A DNA stretch of 64,000 bases, from positions 13,526,366 to 13,590,365 of the forward strand of contig ML682037.1 in the NCBI GenBank assembly GCA_007922195.1, in the 5' to 3' direction. Each line of letters begins with the position of its first letter. The stretch's first letter is position 1. Of the stretch, positions 47,001-59,289 are shown piece after piece. The notes beneath the pieces are model-generated. The model made no database searches and was not told the DNA's origin. It saw nothing but the letters and a program-made list of their open reading frames with translations. The translations under genes were made by a program, and so were the position numbers. Origin of the DNA: Podocnemis expansa. Taxonomy: Eukaryota; Chordata; Testudines; Podocnemididae.

Positions 47001-50000
47001 TGTGCTGCTGGGTGGGTCTTGTCAACTCTGGGCATTGATGACAGAGCCCTCAGGCCAGTCGTGGGCCCTCTGTTACTGGTGATGGAGACAGAAATCTGCT
47101 GGGTGTCCAGATCTCTGGATTTTCTGCCTTTGTACCATTGGTAGGGGAGAAGAATCCATGTGACTACAAGAGCCCTGGCACTCTTGAGGGGAAATTGAGC
47201 ACAGACCCTGTGGTATTGCATTGAGGGCCTTTCTGGTGATGCTGGCCCTGTCTTCCGTTATCCACAGGGCAGAATGAAAGCTCAGCTGATGACAGTGTCT
47301 CTGTTTGTGAGACCTGGAATGCAGTCAGCATCAACAGTGCAGCTTGCTGACTTAGAAGCTGCTTCTGCTCCCAAGCTATGGCCTTAAAAGCAGCTGAGAT
47401 GCTGCACAGGAGGGCACGAGGGCTAGACAGCTGTAAACCCATCATGATATTATGCCCAAGCACAGTTCTGCCTAGCCAACAGCCCATTGTGCTGGTGGTA
47501 CAGATGGGAGCAGCCCTGCTCCAAAGAGCTAGCAGTTCAGGGAACATTTTTGATGCAGCATGAAAACCAACAGGCTGACCAGGCTGGGTTTTGTACCATG
47601 TGCCTTTAATGTTTGGGGCTTGTGGTGTTTTTTTAAAATTAACTTAGGGCAAAAATTTCAACCCTGGCTGCTTGGTGACAGGTTCTTTGAGCCCTAAGCT
47701 GTGCTGAAGGCAATTGGGGCTGCTGACTAGCTGGCTGGGTGCTGCCTACACCTAAATGATGATTTAGGAGCCAGGCCTCTGTGAATCACAGCCTTGGGTT
47801 TTATTTCCTGGGCCATTATTAAAGTGGGGTCTGTTGCTTTGCTAATAGCTGTGTTTTGTAGTAACAGGTCAGCTTTTTTCACTGGCTCACTTGCGTTCAG
47901 AGTTTTCAGCCCTGCTGAATGTGTTGTTTTAATTGCTGAGAAATATGCTTTTTAATCTTAGAGCCCAGGGCTGGTGTCTACATCAGCTGCCTCTGGATCC
48001 CAGGCTAGGACCTGGGTCTCATTCTGCATTTGTATAGTCCCCAGCACCAGGGAATCCCCACATCCAGAGAGGCGCTTTGGGGTTATGAGCCTACAAATAC
48101 CATGAGGCCATTCAATGCACGATTTTTCCCTGCAGCATCTGGCAGGGCATGTTAAATGCAACTTGATTCCAACTGCTGTTATGACCACAAAGATCAACCC
48201 CTCGGTTACTCTTCCCAGAGCGCCTCAAGTGTGTGTGTGGGGAGGGGGACGAGTGACCAAAGGAGAGCCTGCACAGGTGCCTCTCCCCTTGGGGTTCTGG
48301 ATCGTGCATTTGTGTTTGTTGCTCCCACAAGGAGCTGAGTGACTCGCTCATGAAGGTGGCCATCAAACATCAGAGTGGGTGGGGAAGGTCAAGCACATGG
48401 CCCTAACCATGGTTCAGCATGTAAAAGTCACCACGGACGTGTGCTGGGTGACAGCTCCTTAGTAAGTCAGACTTGTCAGTCTGACTCCAGTCGAATTAGC
48501 CCCAGGACTCCACAGTGGCTTCATGTTCCTGTGACATTCATTGGTCCATTGTGCAGTTACGCCTCTGAGCCTGGGGTCAGGGTATGGGACAGGGGTTACA
48601 GTAAGCTGGAATGCCCTGGAACACAAATTTGGGTGGGCCAGAGTTCTGGGGTCCTGCAAAATAGAAAAATCAGGCAGAACCCCTGCTTTGCCCTGGCCTG
48701 GCACAGGAGCTGCGGCCAGGTTGGGGAAGTTTTCAAATCTCCTGCCCTGAGCATGCTCAGATGCACACTCACTGTGGCAGCAGCCTGGCCAGGGACCGTG
48801 AGAGGTCACTGAGTCCAGTCCTCTGCATGCATGCCAGGACCAGGGACTATCTAGAGGAGCACAGGGGGCAGCATGTGAGACCAGGATGGTGGAGGGGGAG
48901 GTGCAGGGAGTAGCTTGTGAGTCCAGGATTGGGGCCACTATCTTTATGGAGCAATAAGCAATGCATGTGGTACTGAGAAGTGGTTACAAATGCCTACCTG
49001 GGCTGAGGCTTGCACATGCATGAAGGGGGCCTGGACAATACAGGAAAGGGTGCAGAGATTAGGAGGGTTCTGGTGCTCATCAAATTATACTTTAACCACT
49101 GGTGTGGGGTGTAGTTAGGGTGCTGTAATTCTGAACAGCTAGCTTGTGGTTCCCTTTACTGCTGTACTAGCTGACAGCTCCACACCCCCTTGCTGCTGTG
49201 AAATAGCCATCACAGTCAGCCTTCAATAGATCATCTGTCTTCCACAATATCCCAAGGGTCCCAAGATTTTGCCTGAGCCCATCTAGCCTCATAGTGGGTG
49301 TATGTCTCTTTGCCTGTAGAATCTTTCCTAGACCCATGATTTGTGGACTTTCCATCTGGACTCAGTCTGTGTGCACACAGGGCACACAGGCTGAAGTTCA
49401 GAACCACCCTCTGGGGCTGGTGCACACTGCTTATTGGCTTGGCTTTAATTTATATTTGGTGGGTGGGGGCTCACGCTTAACCCATTCACTCAGAGAGGCT
49501 TCACAAGCACTACCTCTCCCCATCCCTGCCCGCCCCTTACAGAGAGGTCACTGTTGTCCCCACTGGGCTCAGTTTCCCCATTTTTAGTCTGGTTGTGACC
49601 ATTATGGGTCAGACAGAGGTTGCTGGGAGCAGAAGCCAGGAGCTGTGGCTGTTAGCACCTGCCTGCAGCTGACCAGGACTAGATGCCATGAATGGCAGCA
49701 GGAGCTTTGCCCCTACCCTGGAGGAGAGCATCCCACTCTGGAAAAGGCACCTCTGATTCCTGTTGCCCATGAGACCATGGTGTCCTTTTGTAGGGTCTGG
49801 GGGGGCTCCCAAGAGTCTGGGAGGCACAGTTCATCTCCCTTGTTGGGCAGGTGGGCTGGGCACACTCCTTCCCCAGGGTTCCTGCCAGTATTCCCCTCCC
49901 CCCCCATTCTCTAGGCTGCAAGAACCTGGAGCATGGGCGAATCCTGAAGGAGCTGATGCAGACACCCAATTTCCGGATCACTGTGGTACAGGAGGCTGAC

Positions 50001-52469
50001 ACTGTCGAGATCTGCGGAGCCCTCAAGGTGCGTGATAGGACAGGGCTTTGGGCTGCCACCGCTGCAGGGAATTTAGGGAGGATAAATGAAGCAGCTGGAG
50101 TTGGAATTTGGTTGGGCCAGCCAGGTTAACTCCTCTGTTCTGCACAGAGTACTGTGGGAGCAGTGGGAAGGCTCAGTATTACCCCATGCCCAGCAGGATG
50201 GTGCCCCCACCCCTGCCCGCAGCCCAGTCATGCTGAGGCAAGTGGACATAGTGAAAAGAATGCAACGAAGCTCTCCCGTACAGGTGCTGGCCACTTCCAG
50301 CCCTGCTTAGCTGACACCTTTGAAGCAGGAGGAGGAGCAGGTGTGGGCTGACATGACCCCAGAGGAAAGTCCCTTGATGCTTGAGGAACATGCAGACTCC
50401 TGGTAACCTGCTCTTCTGTGCTGTTGTCCCTCTCAGAATGTCGTTGCTGTAGGGGCTGGTTTCTGTGATGGCCTAGGCTTTGGGGACAACACCAAGGCAG
50501 CTGTGATTCGCCTAGGACTGACAGAGATGATCACCTTCGCCAAGCTCTTCTGCAAGTGTTCTGTCACTGAGGCCACCTTCCTGGAGAGCTGTGGAATTGC
50601 AGACCTCATCACCACCTGCTATGGGGGCAGGAACCGTAGGGTGGCCGAAGCCTTTGCCAAGACTGGGAAGGTGAGTGGTATGGTAGGGGGCAATGGGCCT
50701 GTGCAGTAAATGATCTGCAGCAAGAGATTCCTTTGCTGGTGGGGCAGAGCTGCGAGGCCTCTTCCTTCGTGCATCGGCTCAGTACTCAGAATCCCTGTTG
50801 CACTGGCTCAGCTCGGGGTGACCTCCCACACCCATATGTGGGCAGGGCTCTCCCCTGGGGGCTGGGGAGCTCCCAGCTCTGCCCTGACGCCACCCTGCTC
50901 ACTGTCCTCACTGCTAGTGACACATCTCTGAGCCTGCAGGGCTGCTCCAAGCAGCTGCTGGTATCTGCAGCTTGCGTGTTCCTACTCTGAGATGCTTTCT
51001 GACCTGAGGAAGGAAGGACGGGATGAGGTTGTGGGCTGCATGGTGAATGGGCCCAGCTCAGCTGGCTCATTGATTGTATTTGTATTTGGCTTGTTTAGTC
51101 TATTGAGCAGTTGGAGAAGGAGATGCTGAATGGACAGAAACTGCAGGGTCCCCAGACATCTGCCCAGCTCAATCACATCCTCAAACACAAGAACCTGGTG
51201 GAGAAGTGAGTGCTGTTGTCTCTCCCGCGGCCCTGCCCACGGTTTGCCTAAGAGCCCCGCCTGCGGGTGGCTTGGGTACTCTGGCATATCCCGGGCTAGA
51301 ATTCTGTACTCACATGCATAGCAGAAGTAGACATGTCCGATGTCTGGAACTGTTTGCTGCAGAGACCAAGGCATTTGATGGGGTAGAGAGCCAGTCTGCC
51401 AACCCTTGGGTGAAATCCTAGGGGGGAAGCTGGGTTTTGGCAGGAGTTTGTTCCTCTTTAGCTGAGCTGGAGTTTGTGCCTGGATCCCTGGCCTCCCTTG
51501 TGGCCTTTCTCGGCTTTCTGGCTGCAGTGCTGGCAGGCAACATGGGTTGTGGCTGACACTGTGACCAACTCCTGCCTTCCAATCTATCATTATGACCCAC
51601 AGCAGGTTCTCCGGGTGGGTGCCTGGTGCATATGAGGACAAGTCTGCCCTGGGGCTGTACACTGATTGTGCTGCTACCAGACACATGGCAGATTGCAAAG
51701 CTGCACCCTCCATCTGATGCAGGGACAGAGCTCCAGGCTCCACCAATCCACCCCACCTAGGGTGATTAGTGAGAGGAGGTGAGGCTGCCCCTCTCACGTG
51801 TCATGTGAGGTAGAACAGGTACTAAATTCAGAAGAGACCGTCGTGGGGACCTGACTGTGTGTGCAGCTCCTGTAAGCTAAGCAGAGGGTTACTTTGACTC
51901 AGAACTTGGACAGGAAACCTACAAGCACACACTAGTGCTTCATTTCTGATTCAGTGGGAGGGACTCTTCCCTTGGAATTGGTATTGAGCCTGATGCCTAG
52001 CACAGAGGCAGCAGGTGTCACCTGTTCAATGAGGGACCAAACTGATGTCCAGATTGCCTGTGGTCATAAAGATCTTGTGGCCCTGAGTGCCAGTTTCCTG
52101 GGTGCATGCTACGAAAAGTGCTTGTGTTCTGCCTCTGCATATTGTCTCTGGTGAACACGTCCAGTTTTCATTTCTTGCGCCTGCATGCACTGTAGCATTG
52201 CAGTGTGCTGTTAAGCAAAAAGACATCCCATTCCATGCTGGAGTGGTGTGCAGGAACCCCTGCCTTTGTGGCAGCTGGTGCAACAGAGGTTGAGGCTCTG
52301 CACGTAGATAGGGATTTGCCACCATCAATGCTGTGAGCTGCGTAGCGCGTCATTTTGTCCATCTGCCCATAGGTTCCCCCTCTTCACTGCTGTATATCAG
52401 ATCTGCTACAATGGCAAACCTGTCACTGACTTCATCAAGTGCCTCCAGAACCATCCTGCCCACATGTAA
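44045..52469 (+). CDS. GPD1: GPD1, cytosolic NAD-dependent glycerol-3-phosphate dehydrogenase, complete
   Basis: Interconverts dihydroxyacetone phosphate plus NADH and glycerol-3-phosphate plus NAD+ in the cytosol; it feeds glycerolipid synthesis and the glycerophosphate shuttle. Eight exons: 44045-44085, 44245-44422, 45775-45915, 46538-46676, 49915-50027, 50437-50670, 51099-51205, 52373-52469. They total 1050 bp, or 349 codons plus TAA, the same length as human GPD1. The N-terminal Rossmann motif GSGNWG is split by intron 1. Counting codons places Lys120 (last codon of exon 3), Lys204 (last codon of exon 5), Asp260, Thr264, Arg269 and Asn270 exactly where the human active site has them. The C-terminus is [11 protein letters not shown]1L would differ at many of these positions, so the GPD1 assignment is firm. 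Donors at 45916 (GTGTGA) and 46677 (GTACTA) are weaker than usual. Confidence 0.98.
44423..45774 (+). other. GPD1 intron 2, 1.35 kb, no recognised feature
   Basis: Long open frames here on the minus strand are GC-driven and match nothing I recognise. Confidence 0.7.
46031..46152 (+). mobile_element. CR1 LINE 3' end with (ATTCTATG)n tail
   Basis: 'tagcaggggttggactaaat', 'gacctcatgaggtctcttcc', then 'ccctatgattctatgattt'. A classic CR1 terminus, 5'-truncated, in GPD1 intron 3. Confidence 0.85.
46677..49914 (+). other. GPD1 intron 4, 3.2 kb
   Basis: The largest GPD1 intron. A MIR/CORE-related tail (cattctgcatttgtatagt...) lies at about 48021-48105. Nothing else is recognised. Confidence 0.6.
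50437..50670 (+). CDS. GPD1: GPD1 exon 6, C-terminal domain with substrate-binding residues
   Basis: Encodes codons 205-282, from [19 protein letters not shown] to AEAFAKTGK. It contains Asp260, Thr264, and Arg269-Asn270 of the GGRNR motif, which bind substrate and cofactor in the human enzyme. A local Cys-Lys-Cys replaces the human Ser-Gly-Pro-like loop before [10 protein letters not shown]. Confidence 0.93.
50671..52372 (+). other. GPD1 introns 6 and 7 flanking exon 51099-51205
   Basis: Intron 6 (50671-51098) and intron 7 (51206-52372) hold no repeat family I recognise. The acceptor at 51098 follows a T-rich tract (tttggcttgtttag). Confidence 0.6.
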
Positions 52470-52685
52470 CAGGTTCCACCTGATTGAATTGTGGAAACAA
52501 GGGGAGAGCCTTTGCAGTCGCAACATGAGTCTTTGAGTGCAGTCTCTGGAGCCTCCATAAATCATCGCAGACCAGGGGAACAAGGGTCCTTCCGTGGCCT
52601 TGGGGATTGCCACCCCTCAGCCTGTGGAGTCTCTCTGGATACTATACGAAGGTGTCAAATTAAAGTCCCTTCTTTTCTCAGGTGT
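52470..52685 (+). other. GPD1: GPD1 3' UTR, short
   Basis: From TAA to about 20 nt past ATTAAA at 52659-52664. The leader and trailer are both short if this signal is the main one. Confidence 0.55.
52659..52664 (+). terminator. GPD1 polyadenylation signal ATTAAA
   Basis: The common one-base variant of AATAAA, followed by a T/C-rich stretch (ccttcttttctc). Confidence 0.55.
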
Positions 52686-54134
52686 CTAAAATACACTGCT
52701 CCCCAGGACTCCCTCTGTGGGGGAGAACTTGGATCAGTGACATGACTGGTCTGGTTCACTGTGGGGCTCTTCTGGGCTTCCTTCATGAGTTGTCTACAGA
52801 CAAAGTATGTGCAGGTTGCTTTGTCTGGGAGGACAATGTCTACTTTTACCTTCTGCATCCCTGACAGGCCCCCTGGCAGGGCACAAGTCCTTCGTTGTTT
52901 GCTGCAACACTAGTTTTTTACTATTTCTTTTGGCTTTCCCTGCCTGCAATGAGGGTATGAGTGTTTGTGGGGTCCCTGCAAGATTTTATTTGCCCAGCAC
53001 CAAACTCTTGCTGCTTTTCAAAGGAGTCACCCATCCTCACTTTGCTAACCGCTCTAGGGTCTAGGGAGCACACACATGTGAAACTGCTCCCTGAAGCCTC
53101 TCCCAGTGCCTTGGTTCAACACAGCCCCTCACTGCCAGGTCCCCAAGTTGGGCATAGCAGACTGGTGAAGTTGATGCCTTATTTTTATGCCAGGGTAACT
53201 CTCCATGTGCCAAGGGCACCTGCCTGGGGCTCTGTCCACTGCAGATGTTTGAAAGCAGCCAGAGGATGTTCATTGGCCTTTTATTCTGGTGCTCAAAGCA
53301 AAGCTTGAATCCTTTCTAGTGACTGTTCAGCTCATGCCAACTCTTGGGTCCATGTCTCATGTAGCTCTTCCACTTTGCCGTGCTTCATGCAGCTTGCGTC
53401 TGGTTGCTACAGTCTAGGGAGTGATGCCCCAGAGAGACCAACGCCCCAGGCTCCCTGTTCCCATGTGGGTGGGTAAGTGGCTGTGAGTCTGGTTGGCATT
53501 GCACCTCCCTGAGCAGCTGAGCCAAGCTGGTTTGAATCAAGAGATGAACTGGACTTGGGCAGCCTCCTGGGCCCTAGAGCAGCTGGATTTGGGGCTTCAG
53601 GCCTGTCTTTGCTTTTACTTGTGTGCCTTTGAAGCTGCATCCTCCCTCTGTTCCTCTTGCCAGGCACAGGTTGGGGGTGGGGGGTGGGCCTGAAACTGTG
53701 CCCTAGAATAGGGGCCATCACTTGTCAAATGAGCGGCATTTCCTTGGAGTAAGCGCCGATTGTATGGCTATGGGAGCAGGAGAGATGATAGTCAACAGCT
53801 TAAAGGAGCACCGGGGGGGACCCCACTGACTTTTAGGGGGTGGGGGCATCATGCCCCTTTCTGGCCTATGTGGCTTTGACAATCATCCCACAGCCAGCAA
53901 GCTGCCTACTGCCCTGACCTCAAGCCTGATAATTACTTGCTAGCCCGATGCCCCAGGCTGGCCTCATGGTGGTGAATGTACAAAGACTCTCCGGCCCCAG
54001 CTCTAGAGTTGCTTTCTGTCTTTGGGTTGGTGTTCATGCTGGCATTGGGGGGGACTGAGAGGCAGCTTTGGGCCAGCCTGACACATCCCCCACAGTTGCT
54101 TCTGGCCCTAAAATTTCCATGCTGTACCCTACAG

Positions 54135-54320
54135 CAGTGGTTTTCAAACTATGGGTTGGGACCCAGTGCTGGGTCACAGACCCTCAGGCACTGGGTTGTG
54201 GCACCCCCCGGCTGCAGCTGCTGCAAGACTGGAAAGGACTGCTCAAGCTGTAACTGTTGGGTCGTCGGCATAACAGATTTTTTCAACTGGGTCTTGAGAA
54301 AAAAGGTTTGAAAATCACTG
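54135..54320. mobile_element. hAT-type MITE with 8-bp target duplication
   Basis: CAGTGGTTTTCAAAC at the left and GTTTGAAAATCACTG at the right form the TIRs. Flanks CCCTACAG (54127-54134) and CCCTAGAA (54321-54328) agree at 6 of 8. Same family as 25277 and 43666. Confidence 0.75.
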
Positions 54321-54609
54321 CCCTAGAAGGAAGATAGAGTGCCCTGAAGAGAGGCTGGCTGTCAGGGCTCATCAATTGCGACATCACTGACTGCTGCGAT
54401 TCCACTTCCAAGGCTGGATGGGAGGGATCCAGAGGATGGGGACAGGCTGAAGCTTGCTGGATGCTGGGGCCAGCTTCTGAGTCTCTACACGAGTGGGACT
54501 CATGGGGGTGGTGTGGGGTGGGAGCCCCTAAGGAAGAGCCCATTTCTCCCAGACTCCCCACACATGCTGATGTGGTTCCCTGCAGCTTTACTTATCATGC
54601 CCAGGGTTA

Positions 54610-54982
54610 CAGATTCCTGTGCTCAAACAACTGAATAACAACTCAAGGCTTCAAAGAGACACTGCAGACTTGGAATTAATATGCAAATTTGACATTGTAT
54701 CTTCAGGGCAAAATAAGGCCTTTGGATTTTTTTTTCTCACTACAAAATGTGATGTGACCTCCTCTTCCTCTGTTTGCTCTTCCCCAGCGTAAGAGCTTTC
54801 ACTTGCTGTTAGTGTGACCTGATCCTATGACTTACACTTCCCTGCATTTATTTTTCCTCCCAGTTGTTAAGTTCCCCCATCTTCAAAGTGTCTGCTGCAG
54901 TGGGATTTTCTCCCATGAAAGCTCATGCAATAAATAAATCTGTTAGTCTTTTAAGTGCCACAGGATTCTTTGCTTTTTGTCT
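54610..54982 (+). mobile_element. PLE 3' end, sense, single arm
   Basis: Starts within a decayed C-terminal coding part (caaagagacactgcagactt; attaatatgcaaatttgac). It runs through the shared 'cccctgcatttattttt..' region to 'cctttaagtgccacagga'-type 3' sequence and ends ttctttgcttttt. Confidence 0.7.
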
Positions 54983-56752
54983 CCCTTAGCAAACCTTGTC
55001 TGATTACCTCCAGCATGATTGCCTCCCTGTAAACATTCTTTGTCCTAAGTGACCTGCCCAGTCCCCTTCCCCCCATGCTTCTACCATTGGGAACTTAATC
55101 TGCTGACACTTGGTATCAGTTCTGTGCCTTTTATTAGATGCTCCTTCTCTCTGGACACCTGCTGACCTTTAAATTGAACTGACTTACTGTATAGAAGGGT
55201 GCTGGCTTCAGCTCCTGCATCTGCACGCTCTCTCTCTCTCACTCACTTCCCCCTCCCCATGCCTTTACACCGCAGGGGGGGGGGGGGACGGGGACGGGAC
55301 TTTCTTCTCCTATTGCCTTGGAGATCTGAGCTGCCCAGACCCATATACATCTTTAGTAGTGATGTCTAAATGTGCTGTGTTAGCACAGAGTTGTTTTGCC
55401 AGCTCCTCAAATGACTTTGCACAACCAGGCCTTACCAGCCACCTTCATGCCAGATGTGGCAACATCTGGATTCCCCCCTAGGGCAAGGATGGGCTGAGCT
55501 GGTCACTGAAAGCACAGCTGCTCCTAAGGAAAATCCACCCCCCACCATTGCTGGAGCTGGCAGTCTATAAAAAGGCTCCCCTTTGCCCTTTGGAGTTATG
55601 TTCTGCAGACGCAGCATATGTCCGAAGTCGCTGGTCCAATCCCAGGTGCAGGAGGGGCCAGTTATGCTCCAGCAATGATGGACACAGCCAAACGTGGCCA
55701 CTCTAAGGGTGTGGTGCTGTGGGACTGTCAGGGGCTAGCAAACCTCAGAAGCCAGCAGGAGTGGGCTAGCTCACAGGGTGAGCAGCTGTTAGAGGCTGGC
55801 TTTGCCACCGGCCCGTTGGCAGCACCCGGTCAGCAGCCTGGGCAGACAGGCCACTGTGGGTGTGACCTGCAGTGTTTTATTGCCTGTTTGCGGGGTGGGG
55901 GGGGGGAGTGGTCAGGCTGCAGCCACCTCAACTCCTCCAGTATCAGAGCTCCTGCTGGGGGCAGATATCCCTCCCCCTGTGTCCTGTAAGGAGAACTGTT
56001 CCATTTTCAGTGCTGGGGGGAAGGTCCCAGTGTGTTTTTCACTGAGCGAGGGGTGTGGCCAGCACAGGACCAAGTGCAGTGACTCCTAGTGCGGCATCTC
56101 ACTCGATAGGGACCCCCCTCGTGGCCCTGCAGTTTCAGTGTTACCAGCCTGACCCAAAGAGAAGCCCCAGGTCTCTCTTTATTTCCTTCTGGATCCTGTT
56201 TTCCCACCCCCTCCACAGCTCCCATAGGAAGGCTGGGTCTCGAAATAATCCCAGATCTCGGGCTGCTGTGGAAGCTTGTGACATGTCATGAGAGCTTGCT
56301 GGCCTCAGCTACAGCAGCGAGATGGCAACAAAGTAGGGGCTTGTCGCATGGAAGCATCGCCATGGCTCACCGGGTGCTGAGAGGTGGCGACATTCCACAG
56401 GCCTGAGCAGCCGTTAATTTAGCCAGAATAACAGCTAACCTCTCAGAAACACCACTCTCGCCCTCCAGTCCTGAAAGAAATAAGACACATTCAGGCTAAG
56501 TGGTGGTGGTGGGGGAACCTACTTTTGGTATATGCCATGGGTCTAGTTTGGGGGAGGCAGGAGGGCAGTGCCCCCTCAACCTGCAGTCCTCCCACAGGCT
56601 TAAAATTAGTTGTCCACACGTGGCCCAGCTGCCCCCTCAAATGTAGAAGTCAAACTAGGATTGTGTATATACCTGTACATCACCTACAGCTCTGGGATCT
56701 CTGATCCAGTACTGGGGCCACAGTACAAAGAATATATGCTAATAAACGCACA

Positions 56753-56753
<1 letters not shown>

Positions 56754-56811
<58 letters not shown>
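56754..56811. repeat. (GC)n(AC)n microsatellite
   Basis: A short CG alternation followed by about 24 AC units. Confidence 0.95.
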
Positions 56812-56812
<1 letters not shown>

Positions 56813-57690
56813 ACACATTCAGTTAGACTCTCGTGTCTGTTATGTGGTAATATTAAATTGCCCTACGTCACCTTGCTGTCTGAGTCCCATCCTCATGAAA
56901 TCAATACCAAATGGCAAAGTTCCCCGGGGACTTTGTGGAGACTGACATGTCACCCTTAGGGGGCAAAAATGTCAAAGCTTGGGGTAGTGTTTATTAATTG
57001 AATTTTATTACTTTACTTTTGTTTGGTGTGTGCATGTGTGATGTGGAGGTCTGTAGGTTGGGCTTTTTTGGATAGAAGAGGGTGACTATTAGCATAAGTT
57101 GTGTTTGTTGAAATCCCCCCTCCCCCCTTTGGCCTTTTTTTCAAAACGTGATGTTTTCTTGAACCATTATTTTTCCTTTTAAAGCAAGACTTGAAGGTAA
57201 AACAGTTAATCTGATTTGGGTTTAGAATTTTTCTTTTTTCCTGCATTTTCTCTCCCGTTACCTTTTTTTTCTGACTTTTTCAGTGGCAAAATAGGAAAAA
57301 AAGAAAAGAGAGGCGAAGGGGGAGGAAGAGAGAAAAGAACAAAGGGAGAGAACTTGGGGGAAGAAAAACTGAAAAACAAAAAATCAAAACCCCAACATGT
57401 AAAACCAAACGTGAAAACTTTTAATATACAAACATTGTTACTTTTTGAAAACTGCACAAAGAAAATTGAATTGAATTTGTTTTAATTTTTTTCCAGGTCT
57501 CATCATGAGCCAACTTATAATTGAAGTCTTTATAAAGTTACTCCCTAAGGTAGGTTATGATACAACTTGCCACTTTGAGGCTCTTGTGCTTTTCTTTTAG
57601 TAACTAGTATTGGCTACTGTTGAAGACAGAGTATTGGAGTAGATGGACGATCAAGGCATAGGTTTGTGACACACTTTTTCCATAACCCAT

Positions 57691-58862
57691 AAAAAAGCAA
57701 GAAGTCCTGTGACACTTACAGACTAACAGATTTATTTAGTGCATGAGCATTCGTGGGAGAAAATGCCACTTTGTCAGATGCTTTGAAGAGGGGGAACTTA
57801 CAGAATTTGTTAAGATTCAAACCCTGGGAAACAGCACATAGAAGAGAGTGAAGTCAAACAACCAGTTGTAATGGGAAAAGAAGCCATAGTCACGATTCAA
57901 GCCTGCTTTCACACAATCTGATTTGCATATTAATTCAATTTCAGCTGTTTTTCTGAAGTCTTGCTGTCCCATTGACTTTATGGATTATTTATTAACAACT
58001 GTGCTCAACAGAGTGTTTAGAAAGATGGAAGTGCTCAGCAACTTTTTTTGTGTGTGTGTTGTGATTTCTGATGTCAGTTTTGTGCCCATTGATTTTTCTG
58101 CACGGGGACTGTCCTGTTTGTCTGGTGTCTAAGGTGCAGGGGCACCAGCAACTATATACCTAACAACAGAAATGTTAAAGCAGGCACATATCCCTGCAAT
58201 AGACCATGCTGCCAACTTTGTCCACATATCTGCACAAAAGAGACCATCATAGGACCTAATCAAGCCAGCTGCTCCATCAAAGGCTAATTCACCTGCTCAT
58301 CCACCAGTGTGATTTATGCCATCACATGCCAGAAATGCACCTGCACCTTATACATCGGACAAACAGGACAGTCCCTGCACAGAAAAATAAATAGGCACAA
58401 AACTGACATCAGAAATCACAACACACACACACACACACAAGCTGCTGAGCACTTCCATCTTTCTAATCACTCCACTGATGATTTGTTAATGACTATCTTC
58501 AAGAAAGTCAGTGGAACATAAAGCCTTCAAAGAGAAGCAGCTGAAATTGAATTAATATGTAAATTAGATTATGTGAAAGCAGGCTTGAATCTTGACTATG
58601 GCTTCTTTTCCCATTACAACAGGTTGGTTGACTTCTCCCTCCTCTATGTACTGTTTCCCAGGGTTTGAATCTTAACAAATGCTGATTTGCTGTTACTGTA
58701 TGACCTGATCCCATGTCTTACATTCCCGTGCATTTATTTTCATCCCATTCTGCAAATTCCCCCTCTTCAAAGTGTCTGGCAAATTAGGATTTTCTCCCCC
58801 AAAAGCTCATGCAATAAATAAATCTGTTAGTCTTTAAGTGCCACAGGACTCCTTGCTTTTTT
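57691..58862. mobile_element. Penelope-like element, 1.17 kb, inverted-arm copy with GIY-YIG coding remnant
   Basis: The left arm (57691 to about 58122) is the reverse complement of the right arm (about 58358 to 58862). The anchors are GACTGTCCTGTTTGTC at 58107-58122 and GACAAACAGGACAGTC at 58358-58373. The loop 58123-58357 is unique sense sequence. Both outer borders are the element's 3' block (gcaagaagtcctgtgacac / gccacaggactccttgc). Neither arm shows the extra terminal extension seen in other copies. Coding remnants run on the + strand in the right arm and loop. Confidence 0.85.
58309..58521 (+). pseudogene. PLE GIY-YIG endonuclease domain remnant
   Basis: The frame reads MIYAITCQKCTCTLYIGQTG followed by QSLHRKINRHKTDIRN. 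This has the IY...YIG core and the Cys pair (CQKC) preceding it that mark the C-terminal endonuclease of Penelope-like retroelements. A (CA)n tract expands the middle. The upstream reverse transcriptase is absent, so it is a 5'-truncated, non-functional copy. The domain normally nicks target DNA to prime integration. Confidence 0.85.
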
Positions 58863-59099
58863 AATACAATACCTGGCAACGAGGCTGGGACTGAGTGGCA
58901 ACACTGAGCCTGGTTGCCAATGTAATATAAGAAAAGAACTTTTTGTTTACTGTTTATATGTTACATCAGCTGCAAAGCTGAGCTGTTTCCCTGAAGGGGT
59001 TGGGCACTTTACTATTGGTACAACTGAAATCTGACCTGTGTGCCTGGAAAAGGCAGTAGATGGGAGATAACAACCACAAGAAGGCACTAGGACACCATG

Positions 59100-59218
59100 A
59101 AAGTTTCCAAAGGGGTAGCCGTGTACAACAAAAACAGGGAGAGTCCTGTGGCACCTTAAAGACCAACACATTTCTTTGGGCATAAGCTTTCATTGGCTCC
59201 AGCCCCTTTCATCAGATG
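59100..59218 (-). mobile_element. PLE 3'-end fragment, antisense, with 7-bp target duplication
   Basis: 'tttccaaaggggtagccgtg' is the antisense terminus, then 'gtcctgtggcaccttaaag' and 'cataagctttcattggctcc'. CACCATG occurs at 59093-59099 and 59219-59225. Confidence 0.7.
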
Positions 59219-59289
59219 CACCATGGCTTCACTCACTGGTCCCCCTGTGGAATTTGATAAATCTTCAGACTTATAGGCTACTTAAAGCA

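Larger units (their letters stand above)
52686..57690. other. GPD1 to FAM186-like intergenic region, left part
   Basis: No exon is recognised. In particular, I looked for the short COX14 reading frame expected here in human order and did not see it. It contains a hAT MITE, a PLE 3' end, a G run at about 55276-55287, a (CA)n array and a purine/pyrimidine-biased stretch at about 57230-57370. Confidence 0.55.

Noticed and set aside
57216..57485. Lys/Glu-rich and Phe-rich complementary open frames
   Set aside because: Purine/pyrimidine-biased low-complexity DNA, no homology recognised.
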